DNA of 64,000 bases. Origin: Limnephilus marmoratus. Taxonomy: Eukaryota; Arthropoda; Insecta; Trichoptera; Limnephilidae. Below, piece after piece: positions 1 through 11,545 of this stretch. The notes beneath the pieces were generated by a model. That model made no database searches. It was not told the DNA's origin and saw only the letters and a program-made list of their open reading frames with translations. The number at the start of each line of letters is the position of its first letter. Position 1 is the stretch's first letter. A program made the position numbers and the translations under genes. The stretch spans positions 41,947,019 to 42,011,018 of the forward strand of contig OU862920.1 in the NCBI GenBank assembly GCA_917880885.1, written 5' to 3'.

Positions 1-186
1 TACACCAACGCGGAGAAGTTGCTGGCGGCCGCCGAGGAGTTGGCGCACACGGGCGAGTGTGACGCGGAGGGCGTGTACTCGGTGGCGCGAGAGCTCGAGG
101 CGCACGTGGCCGCCTTCGCCACTCGCGTCGACCAGCGCAGGCGCCGGCTCGACCTGGCCGTGCTCTTCTACACCCACGAGAAGGAG
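1..186 (+). CDS. Host exon 1 (partial), spectrin-repeat protein
   Basis: The frame is open from the first base (starting YTNAEKLLAA) to a canonical donor GTGAGT at 187-192, giving 62 codons in phase 0. The peptide is helical and charged, with a long Glu/Arg/Leu stretch, and ends LDLAVLFYTHEKE. Joined to 7417-7607 it continues as ELGTWVESLRSEL, which has the helix-A tryptophan expected in a spectrin repeat. GC content is far above the surrounding intron. Spectrin repeats with this kind of sequence occur in the Trio/Kalirin, MCF2L and PLEKHG4 (puratrophin-1) Rho-GEFs and in SESTD1. The exact family member cannot be fixed from one repeat. The exon may begin upstream of the window. Confidence 0.78.
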
Positions 187-622
187 GTGAGTTCTCCATC
201 CACTTCACTCTCATCCACTCAATCCACACTTATCCACATTCACTCTCATTCACAGTGCTCTTTACCGAAAAGCTCTTACCCGTGCTCCATGCGTTATTTC
301 CCATTTTGAAGTCAGTGTCCATGATCTATAACATGACTCTTAGATCTATACCGAGAGGGTGTGCATTTCATATATGCACATAAGCACTGCCCACAGTGCC
401 CACCCTTCCTTTATCACATACAAAATATTCGTAATATTAATATTTATAAAAACATTGCAAGAAATCAATCTTTACCTTACAAATTACGCGAGATGTTTCA
501 GCTACGAATTGAAGGCCCGCACACGTCCCACTGACTGCCCTACTTCAAAAGCAGGAACTAAGTATGCAAAATTGTACACACTGTCATAATATTGAAATGC
601 TATATAAAAAAAATATACGGGT
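187..622 (+). other. Start of host intron 1
   Basis: The intron begins with GTGAGT and a TCACT/CCACTC-rich stretch to about 255, then becomes A+T-rich. No gene or repeat is recognised before the hAT target duplication at 623. Intron 1 as a whole runs to the TTTTTTTGCAG acceptor ending at 7416. Confidence 0.55.
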
Positions 623-630
623 GTCTCGCA

Positions 631-2052
631 CAGGCGCGTAGCTACCTAGGGGCTACGCGGGGCAGTGCCCCGGGGCCCTCAAGCTCAGGGGGCCCTCGAA
701 TCCTTACCAGAAATCTCGATCGAACTGAACTTTTGGAAATTTCTCCCATTTTCAAAATAAATATGACAGGTTGCAACCCCACTTTAATTATGACAACTCA
801 GTTGAGAGAAATTCAAAAGTTATGCCGAGGGAATTCCCCTAAATTCTTTCTGTAGGTTGGCGGTGTTGTCAATTTGACGGATAGTGATATGTGCGTTATT
901 CCCCAACGACACTTGTAGCGTATCAGTGTGTTTCTCTTTCCTTTTATTTTACTTTTAGCGTCGTCAGTGAACAGTAAGTACCTACCTACTCGAGCACAAT
1001 CTAATATTGTATTGTTTAAATAAATTAGAAAACTAAAATTAAGGATAAAAAGAAGAAACCCAGTGGTGCATTTAAACGCAAACAACGCCAAGAAAGAGAA
1101 GATAGTAAACAAAAATTGTTTAACAAGTTTTTTAGTCAGCCTTCTGCAAGTACATCTGGCCAAAATATTTCTATTGATAGTGACTCAAATAATGTGGTAA
1201 CTGCAGTGTTGGTTGAGAAGCCTACTGAAGAAGATTCGAAAATTATTGCAGTTGGAGATACCTCCGCCGCCGATCATGTGAACGTGGATGATGTTTGCAT
1301 GACACACATAAGAGCTGAGCGTTTGGAGGAACCACAGACCTCTACATTTTTCGAAAATGTGTACGACAAATATTCTTATGACTTGGTAATCTTCACGAAC
1401 AAAATATTAAGTGATAACGAAAAACGTCAAATTCTTGATATGGGGCCTTTACAGCCTTCAGGACCTTTTCCAACAGACATCAACCAGAACAATAGTTTTC
1501 AAAATCGTACTACGTTTCGTGTTCTAAATATGGGCCAGTTAATCGTTTTTGGTTGTGTTATTCCAAAATACTAGACGTTGCCTGCCTATTGTCAACCCTG
1601 CTGGTTATTTGCTTCACAAAGGAATAATGTTTGGTGTACGGGAATTCGAGATTGGAAGCATTAATGAAATTGAAAACAAAACCGCATCAAGCCTGGATTT
1701 AAATGAAGTCATTGATACTTTTGCGAAAACTAAAGCTAGGAAAAAATTGTAAATATAATTGTTATTTAGTCAGTTGGTAGGCCCGACCTTTATATAATAA
1801 ACCCTTGAATCTTCTCTATTTCGTTTTATTAGCCAAACCCACACCAAGTATTAATTGTAATTTATGTTGTTACTGTTTAATATTTTTATTACCTGCTCTG
1901 CAGTGCACAAAAAAGAGCTTAAGTAGCTTAGCATTTTTAAAGTATTTGTATATTTCATATTTTTATTTGATAAAACCTAATCAGTTTACATAGCAGTGGG
2001 GCCCCATTTTTTAATTTGCCCCAGGGCCCTTGGTTACCTAGCTACGCCACTG
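631..2052 (+). mobile_element. Internally deleted hAT transposon
   Basis: The element is flanked by a perfect 8-bp duplication GTCTCGCA (623-630 and 2053-2060), the hallmark of hAT insertion. The ends are inverted: the left begins CAGGCGCGTAGCTACCTAG and the right ends CTAGCTACGCCACTG. The subterminal regions are GC-rich with GGGGCCC blocks on both sides. At 1422 bp it is much shorter than an autonomous hAT, and it carries only the N-terminal and extreme C-terminal parts of a transposase. It lies inside host intron 1. Confidence 0.92.
1029..1752 (+). pseudogene. hAT transposase relic (N- and C-terminal fragments)
   Basis: An open frame runs from 1029 to 1574. It starts with a basic stretch (KDKKKKPSGAFKRKQRQERE), followed by FFSQPSASTSG and an acidic linker, then a segment with DMGPLQPSGPFP at about 1435-1485. 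That GPxQPxGPFP signature is typical of TTF-zinc-finger hAT transposases of the ZMYM/52-kDa-repressor-like group. The frame stops at 1572-1574. A second frame (1549-1752) carries a short tail ending in KARKKL and a stop. The catalytic core and hAT dimerisation domain are absent, so no active transposase is encoded. The frame has no ATG at its upstream end, so the start was probably on a lost or spliced upstream segment. Confidence 0.72.
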
Positions 2053-2060
2053 GTCTCGCA

Positions 2061-4650
2061 ACAAGCATTCATGGGAAGACTGGTTCGTGATAATGGCAAA
2101 AAAGGCTGTGCCTTTCGACGAAAATCCCAAATGTAGCAATCAGTGTCATCTGTTGGAACTTCTACCAATTAGTAACCACCATAAGAGCGCTGCCGGTCGC
2201 TGCGAACATTTATGAATAGGTATTTTAAAGAATCTCTTTTATTTCACTCTCTGACAGTAGTCAGAATCGCGCTATAGATGTGTGAGTGAATGCAGGCCTT
2301 GTGTGTGTGGGCCACGCGCTTCACCCGTAAGCCGAATTATTATTTCTGCCGACCACGCATGTTCCAATCTGCAAACGTGTAGAGACAAGACTAAACATTC
2401 AATTTCTCTCCCCGCTCACAGGAGCGTCCCATTGTAAGCGTCCTATGAATATGCTATTATAGCTACTTTATATCGTTGTTGCGCGCACAAAATATCCTGT
2501 GGGTATTTTAGAATATTAGGAGAAATAGTAATTAAAAAAATAGGGACCCATATTTTTATTTATTTTTATTAATTGTAGAGTTATTTGTGATACCATGTTT
2601 GGGTGAAAACAAGTGGGCTTAATATATATTTTTTTAATAAAAACTACAATTTTTTCTTAAATTTTGCATTCAGGATTTTTGTGCGCACTTTTTATGCACA
2701 TATGATATTTTGTGTAGCAAACGTAGGGCCTCGGGCATATTTTTTCATAAGGTCGAAATATTTCCGCTTTGCAATAAAATCCAAATAAATGGAATATTTC
2801 TGATAGTATCCGAAAACTAAAAACTGTTTTTGAAAGGCGATGAAATAAACTTTGGTTTTATAAAGGTGTACAATTACATTATTTTGTGGTTAACTTTTGA
2901 ATTTGAATATAAAGTTTGATATTTTCTCTTTCTCTTTCGAACACCGTTTAAAACTTATTTCTCAACATAATACTCACAATAGTTATAATAGCGTATTTTC
3001 CAATGTGGACATTTTCAATTGCAAACTTACTGAATATAAAAGTCCATAAAAAGAGTGCTTCTCTAATGGTTCTTGAATAATGTTATGTTTTTATTGTTTA
3101 TATTTCTGTTATGATTTGATTTATATGTACAACCTCTCTCCATGGCTACCAATGTTTTGATAGATTTTTTGTTTTGTAATTTTTCATTTTATATTAAGAA
3201 AAATGTTTTGAGTATACATATATATATTTTTTGTTTTATATAATTTTAGATTCATATTCCTTTTTATAAAATTAATTTACTTATTCTTATTATGCTGTCT
3301 CAGTAGAAGTAAAGTCACAAGGAGGAAATCCGTAATTGGTTTTATTTTGGCTATTAATACTATGTACAAACTGAAATAAATATAAACTGTCGATTTCCCG
3401 AAAATTAATAAATAAATAATAGTAAGGGAGACACAAGATCGATATGAGTTGTTCCCAAAGCTAACAAATAGCCGGGGGGGGGGGGTTTGGATTTGTGACC
3501 AAAACACCCAAATAAACTGAAAATGTATTTTTTTATCAAAAGGTAGAGAAAATATCTTGTGTGGATAAATATGTTTTATTTTATTTATTTTTGTTTCAAA
3601 TTACGAAATATTGGTCTTAAAAAAATTAATTTCGTATGATTTTGGATGCAACTTAATTTTTTGGTAATTTTTTGAGAGTTAAATATAAATTATAAAACAA
3701 TATTTTTGCTTTACCTACTGAGTTAATATTGAAGAAATATATATATATATATGTATATATATTTTAATATTTAATATAGATATATAATTGTTCAATGGAG
3801 TTATATAAATTACATATGGTGTACATACATAGGATACGGTTACATACTAAAATATTGTGCACTTGGGAGAAATTCGAAAAATCTAAATAAAATAGAGATG
3901 AATATAGATTAATAATAAATAGAAAGAATGAGAAAAACAGGTAATTATTTAGTTAATTATTCCTGATGAAATGTATCTTCGGTTTATATTTTTTTATATT
4001 TCTGTAGTATATGTAGTATATTTTTTTTAAATAATTACCATTAATTACAAGTAATGGTCAGAGTTGCCTCTAATATGATTAAAAAGATGAGTTTGAAAAA
4101 TGGGATATATTTGTCAGATCATTTAGGAAACCGTGGTGAATCAAATGGTGTAAACAAAAAAAAATTGTTCGAAAACCTCACATGGGATATTTTGTGAATG
4201 CAACGACGATATGTTCTCAAGAGTTTTGAGAATAAATATATAGATATATATTTTTTAACGTTATTAATTTATCAAAAAAATAACATTCTTGCATCTATTT
4301 TATTATATACTTGATGTGGAAAATAACATAGTTACTATATTAAGCCAAATAATGTACATGCAGATATACAATTGGATATATGCATAATGATAATTATACT
4401 AAAAAGGTTTTATTTCTGGGAGTGCAAAAGTCATATAGCTTCATATGTGCTAGAGCTACAAAACTACACTACTTGGATGTTTCTGACCACAAATGTTTAA
4501 AAAACTGGCGTAAAAGTACTAATGACGTGTAAGCCCATAGAAGGGTTCTCGAGAAACACAGAAATGCATTGATTGAAATTGCACAAACGAATTGGTTATG
4601 GCGACCCAGCTTGAAATGCTGCAAATGGGTCCAATCTTTGTGGCGTCATT
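2061..4650. other. A+T-rich intron, no gene seen
   Basis: No coding signal is visible. It contains a G-run at about 3474-3485, an (AT)n microsatellite at about 3738-3765 and many A or T homopolymers. The last 130 bp lead into the Penelope-like fragment. Confidence 0.5.
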
Positions 4651-4654
4651 TTTA

Positions 4655-4765
4655 ATTAAATGAGAACAAATAACTTTGTAAAAACAGCTTTATGTAATCA
4701 ATATTATCAACATATTTCGAAAACAGAGTGTTCTTCGTCATGATAAAATTAATATTAAAAGACAA
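4655..4765 (-). mobile_element. Decayed copy of the hammerhead-bearing repeat
   Basis: Read on the minus strand, it has TGACGAAG at 4735-4742, a short hairpin (GAACA/TGTTTTC) and CGAAA at 4716-4720. It then ends in a block that matches the end of the 27450-27690 insertion (TACAAAGTTA followed by TT and TCATTT). Core position C3 of a hammerhead is replaced by A and the cleavage base is lost, so it should be inactive. Identification rests on this one related copy. Confidence 0.45.
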
Positions 4766-4880
4766 ACAAGTATAGGCATATGAGAATTATAGACAAAATA
4801 ATAAAGGGAGAGGTGATTAATTACTTAAAAATATCACAAAATGCAATTATATAAAATGAAATATAAAAATTATTTTTAAG

Positions 4881-5236
4881 TTAAATACCCTTATAGTATA
4901 GCAAAGTCATTGGAGAAGCTGTGTGGAGGTTATTTTTAATGAAAGGAAGGAGAGGAATTTCTGGGTAAGTAAAAATATGAAATGATGGTGGAGAGAGTCC
5001 GGCTGTAGAGATCAAAAGATCTCCCTCTTCCAGTTTCTCCCAATCCGGCCCGCCACGCAGTAAGTGGACAAAATCATCCGCCACCAAAACCCATGCAGAC
5101 CTCACCCGTGAACCCGGGAACCCATGCTCAGTCACCAAACATAGCGGACCACTTGGGGTGACCAAGTGGCGGGGGTGTCGGTTATCCAATAAATGGTTCC
5201 CGGGGCGATGGTACCTATAACGCCTCCCAAATTGAA
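4881..5236 (-). mobile_element. SIDE retroposon copy A
   Basis: On the minus strand the copy starts with GGAGGCG and a GGTACC..GCCCCGGGAACC block, and continues through TTGGATAACC and the CACCCCAAGTGG block. It ends in the CCACACAGC tail shared with LINE-B. It keeps the internal GGCGGGCCGGATTGGGAG segment that copies C and G lack. The last hairpin arm of the tail has decayed. An open frame of 127 codons crosses it by chance and is not a gene. Confidence 0.8.
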
Positions 5237-7416
5237 AATTTATTATAGTACTTGACATAAACAATTTTAATTTTGCACAATTTTAGTATGAAAGCTCGGT
5301 CAGTATTGGTATACCGCGATGAGTCACTAAACACAAAAAAACGAATAAAAAATATCTATTACTCGGGCAAGGACAACACTAGTCTACCGATAAAATTCGT
5401 TACATCACTACTTCGCTTTATATGTATTTGTCAAAACCCCCGTTCCCCGGCCCCCCCAGGAGAACTGAGCGAAAGGGACACCTGCACGTCGGGCCGAAAA
5501 TACCTAAATAAAATCTTCGAAATCGATGTTTTGTATTCCCCATTTTTCTTCTCCAAAACTGGACCGATTTTAATTTTTTTTTTCACTAACTGTATTAAAA
5601 GAAAATATTCTATGTCGGTACGTTTTGCTTTTTTTCAAAATACATTGTTTAGTTTGTATACTGAACGTTTTTTGACGGCGTTTAAATTAGGCAATTTTAT
5701 TCATTTTTGGAAGGTCCTAACTTCTATAAGAAGTAAATTATCAAAAAAAACAAAACGTACCGACACACTAGTGGTCGATATCTATATTATGTAAAAAAAA
5801 ATTTTGCTCTAGGGTCAAAATCCAGAGAGATAAACGGGGAATACGTTTGTATGGAAAAACGCCGCTAGTATTTCCATAAAAATAATGTTTTGTTGGCTGT
5901 GCTTTCGAAAAATGTGTATTTTTATGTAATATTTCCAGAATTGGATTGTAATGTGCACCACATAAAGGGGCTTTGTGAATATTTGATGGTTAATCCCAGT
6001 GAACTTCGTCAAAAGCAGCTTAGCCATTTTGCTATAATTCTGCTAAACCGTCTATTGTAATCAATTGAATCCATATCCAAAACGGCAGTCTGGTTGAGGG
6101 AGGGCGAAAACTGGACATGCTGTGCATATAATATAATATTATCTCTGCACTAAGCCATCATTATATTTGAACACTGATCATTGATAGCGTCTGTCCCGTT
6201 AACATTCGCTTCAAAAGCCCTTGCATACTTCAAAGGTTCGAAATTGTAAGGTAGCGGTTTCAAATCCATATCTCAAAATCAATACTGACTATCAAATGGT
6301 TTAGTAATTTATCCGACGAGACGTCTGCGTTTTACCGATCCATTTGGTTCAAAGGCCTGCTCAATAATTTCCAAATTAATTACAACGCTTTGCGTAATTG
6401 AAATTAATTTTCATTTACAGTCAATAATTGCCAAAGCAGTCCATATGCAAAGCTACCTTTGATAGGTTCAAAGCAACCATCAATTCAAAATGACACTTCC
6501 GTTCGATACCTACTTTCCTTTCCCTCGGGCATTCCCATCGGACATTATAGTAACGTACCGATTAAAGTTTAGTTGTGCTTGTCGTCTTTTTTAACGTTTT
6601 TTTATCACATTGGTTTTTCCCCCTCACATTCTAGTATTTTTTATTTCTGCTATTATAATTCCTTTGGTTTGAGTTATGTACAGGTGTTTCAACTTCTTAG
6701 CGCCATTTTAATTGTTTGTTAAATGAGATTTGAACAGTCTCCATTACCGGCCCGTTCAGCTTGTGATCAAATTCAAGAATAACGGTTGTATTTTTATGCT
6801 TGATCGTCAATTTGATGGTCATTGAAGCATTCCAAACTTATAAATACTTTCGCATAATCCTGACACTTTCCGAGTTTCGAGAGTTCCGTTGTGGTATTTC
6901 TGTGCATAATACTTACATGTATCGTTTAAGAGAAAGAAGCAAGGCAAGCCTTTATGACATCAACGACGAAAGAAAATTTTGATGACCCAAGGCTCTTAAA
7001 GAAAGTCGAAATCTTAAAGACTTAAGTGAAGAAGGCGGCAAGAACCTATGGTCGAATTTGCCGTAGCAAGAAACTGAATCTTTCCGCGAGGTCCATTTTA
7101 AAATTCTGAAAAACGTATTACTCAAATCTTAGATGTTTCTGTCTGAATCCCCTGGGAAGTTATTAATTCGTCGTCAAGAAAAATAAAATCTGGTGCTTAC
7201 CTCTAATGTTGAAAAAGGTTTAACAAATTTTTCATTCCGTTTTACGTGAAATATTTTAATGGCAAATATACTTTTATTAATCTTGAATATAAATAACTTT
7301 CATCCCGTGGGCGTCCTCATGAAAAAAAAACAATATTAAAGTTACCAATTAACCCGTAATAAGAGCCTCGTGGCGTCTTAAAGTTCACATGTAAATGGTG
7401 TAATATTTTTTTGCAG
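5237..7416. other. Rest of intron 1, no supported gene
   Basis: A 173-codon open frame lies on + at 5273-5794. It has no recognisable domain, a low-complexity Lys/Phe composition and no flanking signals, so it is not annotated as a gene. The remainder is A+T-rich and ends in the polypyrimidine tract and TTGCAG acceptor (7411-7416) of host exon 2. Confidence 0.45.
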
Positions 7417-7607
7417 CTCGGCACCTGGGTTGAATCTCTTCGGTCCGAGTTGGGCGGCGACCTCAGTGGCGAGGAAGGAGGCTGCTTGGGCGAAGGTCTG
7501 GAGGGCGTTGAGAGACTTCTAGAGCAGTGTGCCCAGCACAGGGACTCCAGTCTCGATGCGTGCGCAACCGCCATCGCCCATGGAGAGGCGCTCCTACAGG
7601 ACCTTCG
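7417..7607 (+). CDS. Host exon 2, spectrin-repeat protein
   Basis: The exon is bounded by TTTTTTTGCAG and GTAAGT (7608-7613). It enters in phase 0, matching exon 1, and leaves after two bases of a codon. It encodes 63 residues starting LGTWVESLRSEL, then an acidic Gly-rich loop (GGDLSGEEGGCLGEG), then a helix (LEGVERLLEQCAQHRDSSLD) and a second helix ending GEALLQDLR. The Trp in LGTW and the helix-loop-helix spacing fit a spectrin repeat. A scaffolding or Rho-GEF-linked function is inferred from family resemblance only. Base composition is strongly GC-rich compared with both introns. Confidence 0.85.
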
Positions 7608-8860
7608 GTAAGTGAATATCAAATAATTTCTACAAATAAGTTTGATAATGATGACGAGCGCTGAAATGCTGTCACGTAACAATTTTGTAAAAATTCGTTC
7701 TCTCTCGTCTGGTGTCTATTGCTGTGTTCTTATTTTGTAGATTATCATAGGTGCAGCTCCTTTGCTGGCGGGCAAATGTTGTAGATATCACGTCTACGCC
7801 AGGAAGCAGACTGGCTTTAGAGTAATTGGATACATACTCGATTCAACAATTCGATAATTTACTTCTCTTATTTCAATATCCGACGTGAATAGTAAATACT
7901 GAGAACCTCTGATTTCAATGTCTGACTGTTTGTATTGGTATCTACGAGTATTTTGACTTCATCTTTTCTGATGAGTGATGACTCTTTATGCATCCCAGAA
8001 AAGAATTTTAGCGTACCTCTAAACAATTACTTTCGACACGTAAAAATAGCAGGTACCTACTTTTTAGGATAAACGATGGTAATAATTACATACTAGCGCG
8101 GACCCGTACAACTTCCCGGGGTATTATAATGGTAGGATTTCTGAAGCTGAAAGTATTTATAATTAAAAAAAAAATTTTTTCGAGATCAATTCCTTTCATA
8201 AATTAAGAAAAATGCACATTTCATATAAGTATAGAATTTAGCATTAATAAATTAAAATAAAATAATTTTGGTACTCATTTAATGGCTTTTTGTAAATTGT
8301 TCCTACAATCAGTTGCCATTTTGAGATATTCAAATTCAAAGCATGTTCAAGTTATAGAGTTCTTTAAACTTGGGTTACAGACACAGAGACACACATTTAA
8401 AAGCATTGTTATGTTACGAAATTAGTATTTTTAATTATGATCACATATAGAGCGGATGGACGGAGAAGAGAGTTTCAGAAGAAAGTATCTATACGTTGCA
8501 CAAGATGAAACAAAACGTTGGTGAGGTGTTCTATTATTTCCCCTGATTAATAATAAAATTCTGATAATCAGGAGTTTTAAATAATACTTCGGTTAGTCAG
8601 AGAATACGAGACATGTTTATTGTCGTACCTTATTTACAATGAATATCTAGCTGGACGTAACGTCCGTTCTAAAGGATTCTCTGTTGTAGTCTGCGGCGGG
8701 GAACCACTCACCGAAGATGCTGTAGATAATTGAGAAACGTTGAAAATACATTATTTACAAACTACAGTCGGGAATTTTTGGAGGTGTGACGCTTAAATGA
8801 AATAAATTTTTGAATCGGGCGTACCAAGAGCCGAAATAGTTGTAAGAGATGATATTTGGT
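7608..8860 (+). other. Start of host intron 2
   Basis: The intron starts with a canonical GTAAGT donor. No gene or recognised repeat is seen before 8861. A GC-richer patch at about 8640-8780 has no reading frame worth calling. No acceptor and exon that fit phase 2 could be supported anywhere to the end of the window. Confidence 0.5.
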
Positions 8861-9232
8861 TTTGAAGTGAAATTTCTTTAGCCCCGTTAGTAATTTGAAA
8901 TTGGAATGAAACGGATATGCATCACAAAATTATTATCTCTCCTCGGTCCTCGGTTCTAATGTAATGCGGTAATTTCACGCTTCAGCGCGGGCAAATCTTA
9001 GTGGGCAAGGCACTTGAAAAGTCTTAGCGGCCAGAGAGACAGACATCAAGCGAACGGTGGTTCAAATCCTACGAAATCCAAAAAAAAAATAAAAAATATA
9101 TATTTTTGTGAAATCAATATCCAATCTTCAAACCACTTCAAAATAAATAGGTAAAAGAGAATTAAGCGACATCTAGCGACTTTCTAGTTTCACTTCTACC
9201 GCGTGTGTATTACACACTTCGATTTTTTTTTT
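8861..9232 (+). repeat. HTM-A repeat copy (tRNA-like core)
   Basis: Head: TTTGAAGTGAAATTTCTTTA. Tail: GTTTCACTTCTACCGCGTGTG followed by TACACAC and a T-run. The core has an A-box-like TAGTGGGCAAGG at about 8998 and a good B-box GGTTCAAATCC at about 9060, then TACGAAATCC. Head and tail carry a complementary GAAGTGAAAC/GTTTCACTTC pair, and the tail forms a GTGTG..CACAC hairpin before the T-run. A Pol III-driven retroposon is the simplest reading. Confidence 0.75.
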
Positions 9233-11104
9233 AAATTCTTTCTGCCTACCCTAGTCGAAAATATAATATCGTTCTTGTAAGGTTGCAATTTAATTAACAA
9301 TATTCCTTCTATGTAGATTCTTATTAATTTAATCCATCCCAACTAATTATTTCGTACTTAGCTATTGTACAATGTAAAGTGCGTCATTACGCATTGTTTA
9401 CGTTCACGTTATGGTTACATTATTTATCTAAGTCCTTTGAATTCTTAATGCCTACTCTACTTACTAGGTTCGGGAATCCTTTTAGAGTCAGATGTCTTTG
9501 TTTCATTATTAAGTAATTAATTGGGACCATAAATCATCGGTTTTTTAGTGCGTATCTCATAAGGAATTCTAGAGAAAAAAAATTACGAACTAAAGTCGAT
9601 TCTTAAGTTATATTGTCCAAAGTCGAAAGGTTATTCGAACAATAATTAATAAGTCAGTTTTGAAATATGATTTAAAAAAAATCATATCCTATCCTTGGTT
9701 TGCGGATTCATTGACAACTGTGTGACGTCATTTTATTCTTATGGCTCAATTTAATAATCGGGTCCGTTTAAAAAAAAACTTACTTCTATTTTTTTAATTA
9801 ATTTTTAAATTATAAAATAAATGTAGTTAAAGAAACCATTTTTAATGATTTTAGAAGCAATTTTGGCAACTATTTGTATGTTAATAATAATTATAAAAAA
9901 ATATTTATTATGCAAATATGATAAAATTTTATTAAAATAAAAAAAATTAAAAACAAAGCATTTTGATGAGTGAATTGCAAATTACAACCAACCGATTTAC
10001 TTTGTTACCCCTAATTAGACATGTGTGTATTTCCTCAAGAAATGCTTTTTTTAGATTTTTTATTTTTTATTTTTTGTTTATTAACTCAGTAGGGTAGAGT
10101 AGGATCTTTTTTTAAATAATTATAAACTCACAAAAAATATCGAAGTTTCCTCTAAAATCATGCTCTATTTGCAATATATTTTCATTAAAATAAACTATTT
10201 ATTTGGTTGGGTGTTCTCCCTTAAATCCAAAATTGAGTTTTTTTATGAAAAAGGCCCGCAGCCGCAAAAAGTTGACTGCACAGCTTTCAGTACCACTTAA
10301 GTGCATCGCATTATATGCTTGTATGGAAGTGTGAACAATGCCTACACCTCTAGCATTCTTTTAATCTGAAAATTTATATTGTTGTTACTCAATGTTACAA
10401 TATAATTATTACTTTGTCTAAATGTGCAGCGTCATAATTTTTTGTCGGCAAAGCTAAAAACAAATTGCACCAACGTAATTAAAAAAAATGTTAGCACTTT
10501 CTTCTTTCTAGTTCACAAAAACCAGGAATATTGTGATTCTGGTTACCGTGTTCTGTCTGCCATAACTCTCCAAGTCGCGGAAAAATTCTCAAAGCATTCT
10601 TTAGTCCTAGTCCCGCTAAACGTTACACGTAGAACGAAGGTATTTTTGCATTAGTCTGAATAATGATTCTTAAAAATTTAACGCGTAAATAATTGTAGGC
10701 TTGCACAAGGTGGTTAAAAACATTAAGAAATTGGCCTATTTTGTATTATCACAGTAATTATATTTTTTAAATTTATTTATTTAAATTTAATTACGTTTCA
10801 TTAGTACTAGTAGCATCTATTCAGTGAACATTATTTAAAAAAATATGTTGTATGTGAATACCGCGCAAGAGTCTCAACTGCTCCCTACTGTTATTAATTT
10901 ATTTATATAAATTAATGATATATAAATATAATTTTGTGGTACAGTAATCGTAAATTAGTAAAATATGCTAATTAAATTATACAAAACCCATGCAGAAGAA
11001 CAGTAGGTATTACGCTAACATTGATTATCATTATTGAGGTATGCTGAGAAAGTATTGTCAACTACATGCAATCTAGGTACAAGCAAGTATCTAAATGAAG
11101 AGTC
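9233..11104. other. A+T-rich intron, nothing recognised
   Basis: Very A+T-rich with long A and T homopolymers, particularly 9770-9960 and 10040-10140. No open frame with recognisable content and no repeat boundary were found. Confidence 0.45.
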
Positions 11105-11545
11105 ATGGAGACAGGGCAGAGGCCCTGATATTGTTGTTGAAATTAAAAATAAATTTAGATCGAGTAGTTCTTGTTGGTATTTGGAAGGTAATTAAGCGTA
11201 ATAAATCAGGGCGCCTACAAAACCATTAACAACTTTGAGAATAAAAGTTAAGTCGGAAATAAATCTTCTATTGAGAATTTTAATAATTTTAATTCTTTCT
11301 TCGAGTGGTTGTAATTAAATGTTTCTTTAGATAAACCGAGTTTATAGTTAATATATCTTGAATTTTTTCAATGGAATTGAAGTGGATTCCAAAGTGAGGG
11401 GACCAAATAGGAGAGTTGTATTCAACTTGACTTCGAACTAGAGCAGAATATAAGATTTTAAATTTTGATATATTTTAAAAGTGTCTGCCTTTACGGAGAA
11501 TATAGCCAAGCATTTAAATCCTGTATTAGTAACTATGTAGAGTGA
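11105..11545 (-). pseudogene. LINE reverse-transcriptase C-terminal relic
   Basis: The minus-strand translation, with stops and a frame change, gives LGYILRKGRHF, then ILYSALVRSQVEYNSPIWSP and HFNSIEKIQ. This is the conserved region downstream of the RT domain in CR1/Jockey-group LINEs (LYxALVRSxLEYxxxxWxP). A final part reads PTRTTRSKFIFNF. Several in-frame stops show it is dead, and it is truncated at the 5' side. It is a different family from LINE-A and LINE-B. Confidence 0.72.

Noticed and set aside
813..1163. 116-codon frame on minus inside the hAT
   Set aside because: It is the shadow of the transposase N-terminal frame on + and is hydrophobic low complexity.
3738..3765. TATA-like promoter cluster
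   Set aside because: It is an (AT)n microsatellite in an A+T-rich intron with no transcription unit nearby.
4881..5264. 127-codon frame on minus with a protein-like look
   Set aside because: It lies entirely on SIDE copy A, and equivalent frames are broken in other copies.
5273..5794. 173-codon open frame on +
   Set aside because: No recognisable domain, low-complexity Lys/Phe/Ile composition, no splice or promoter context; likely chance frame.
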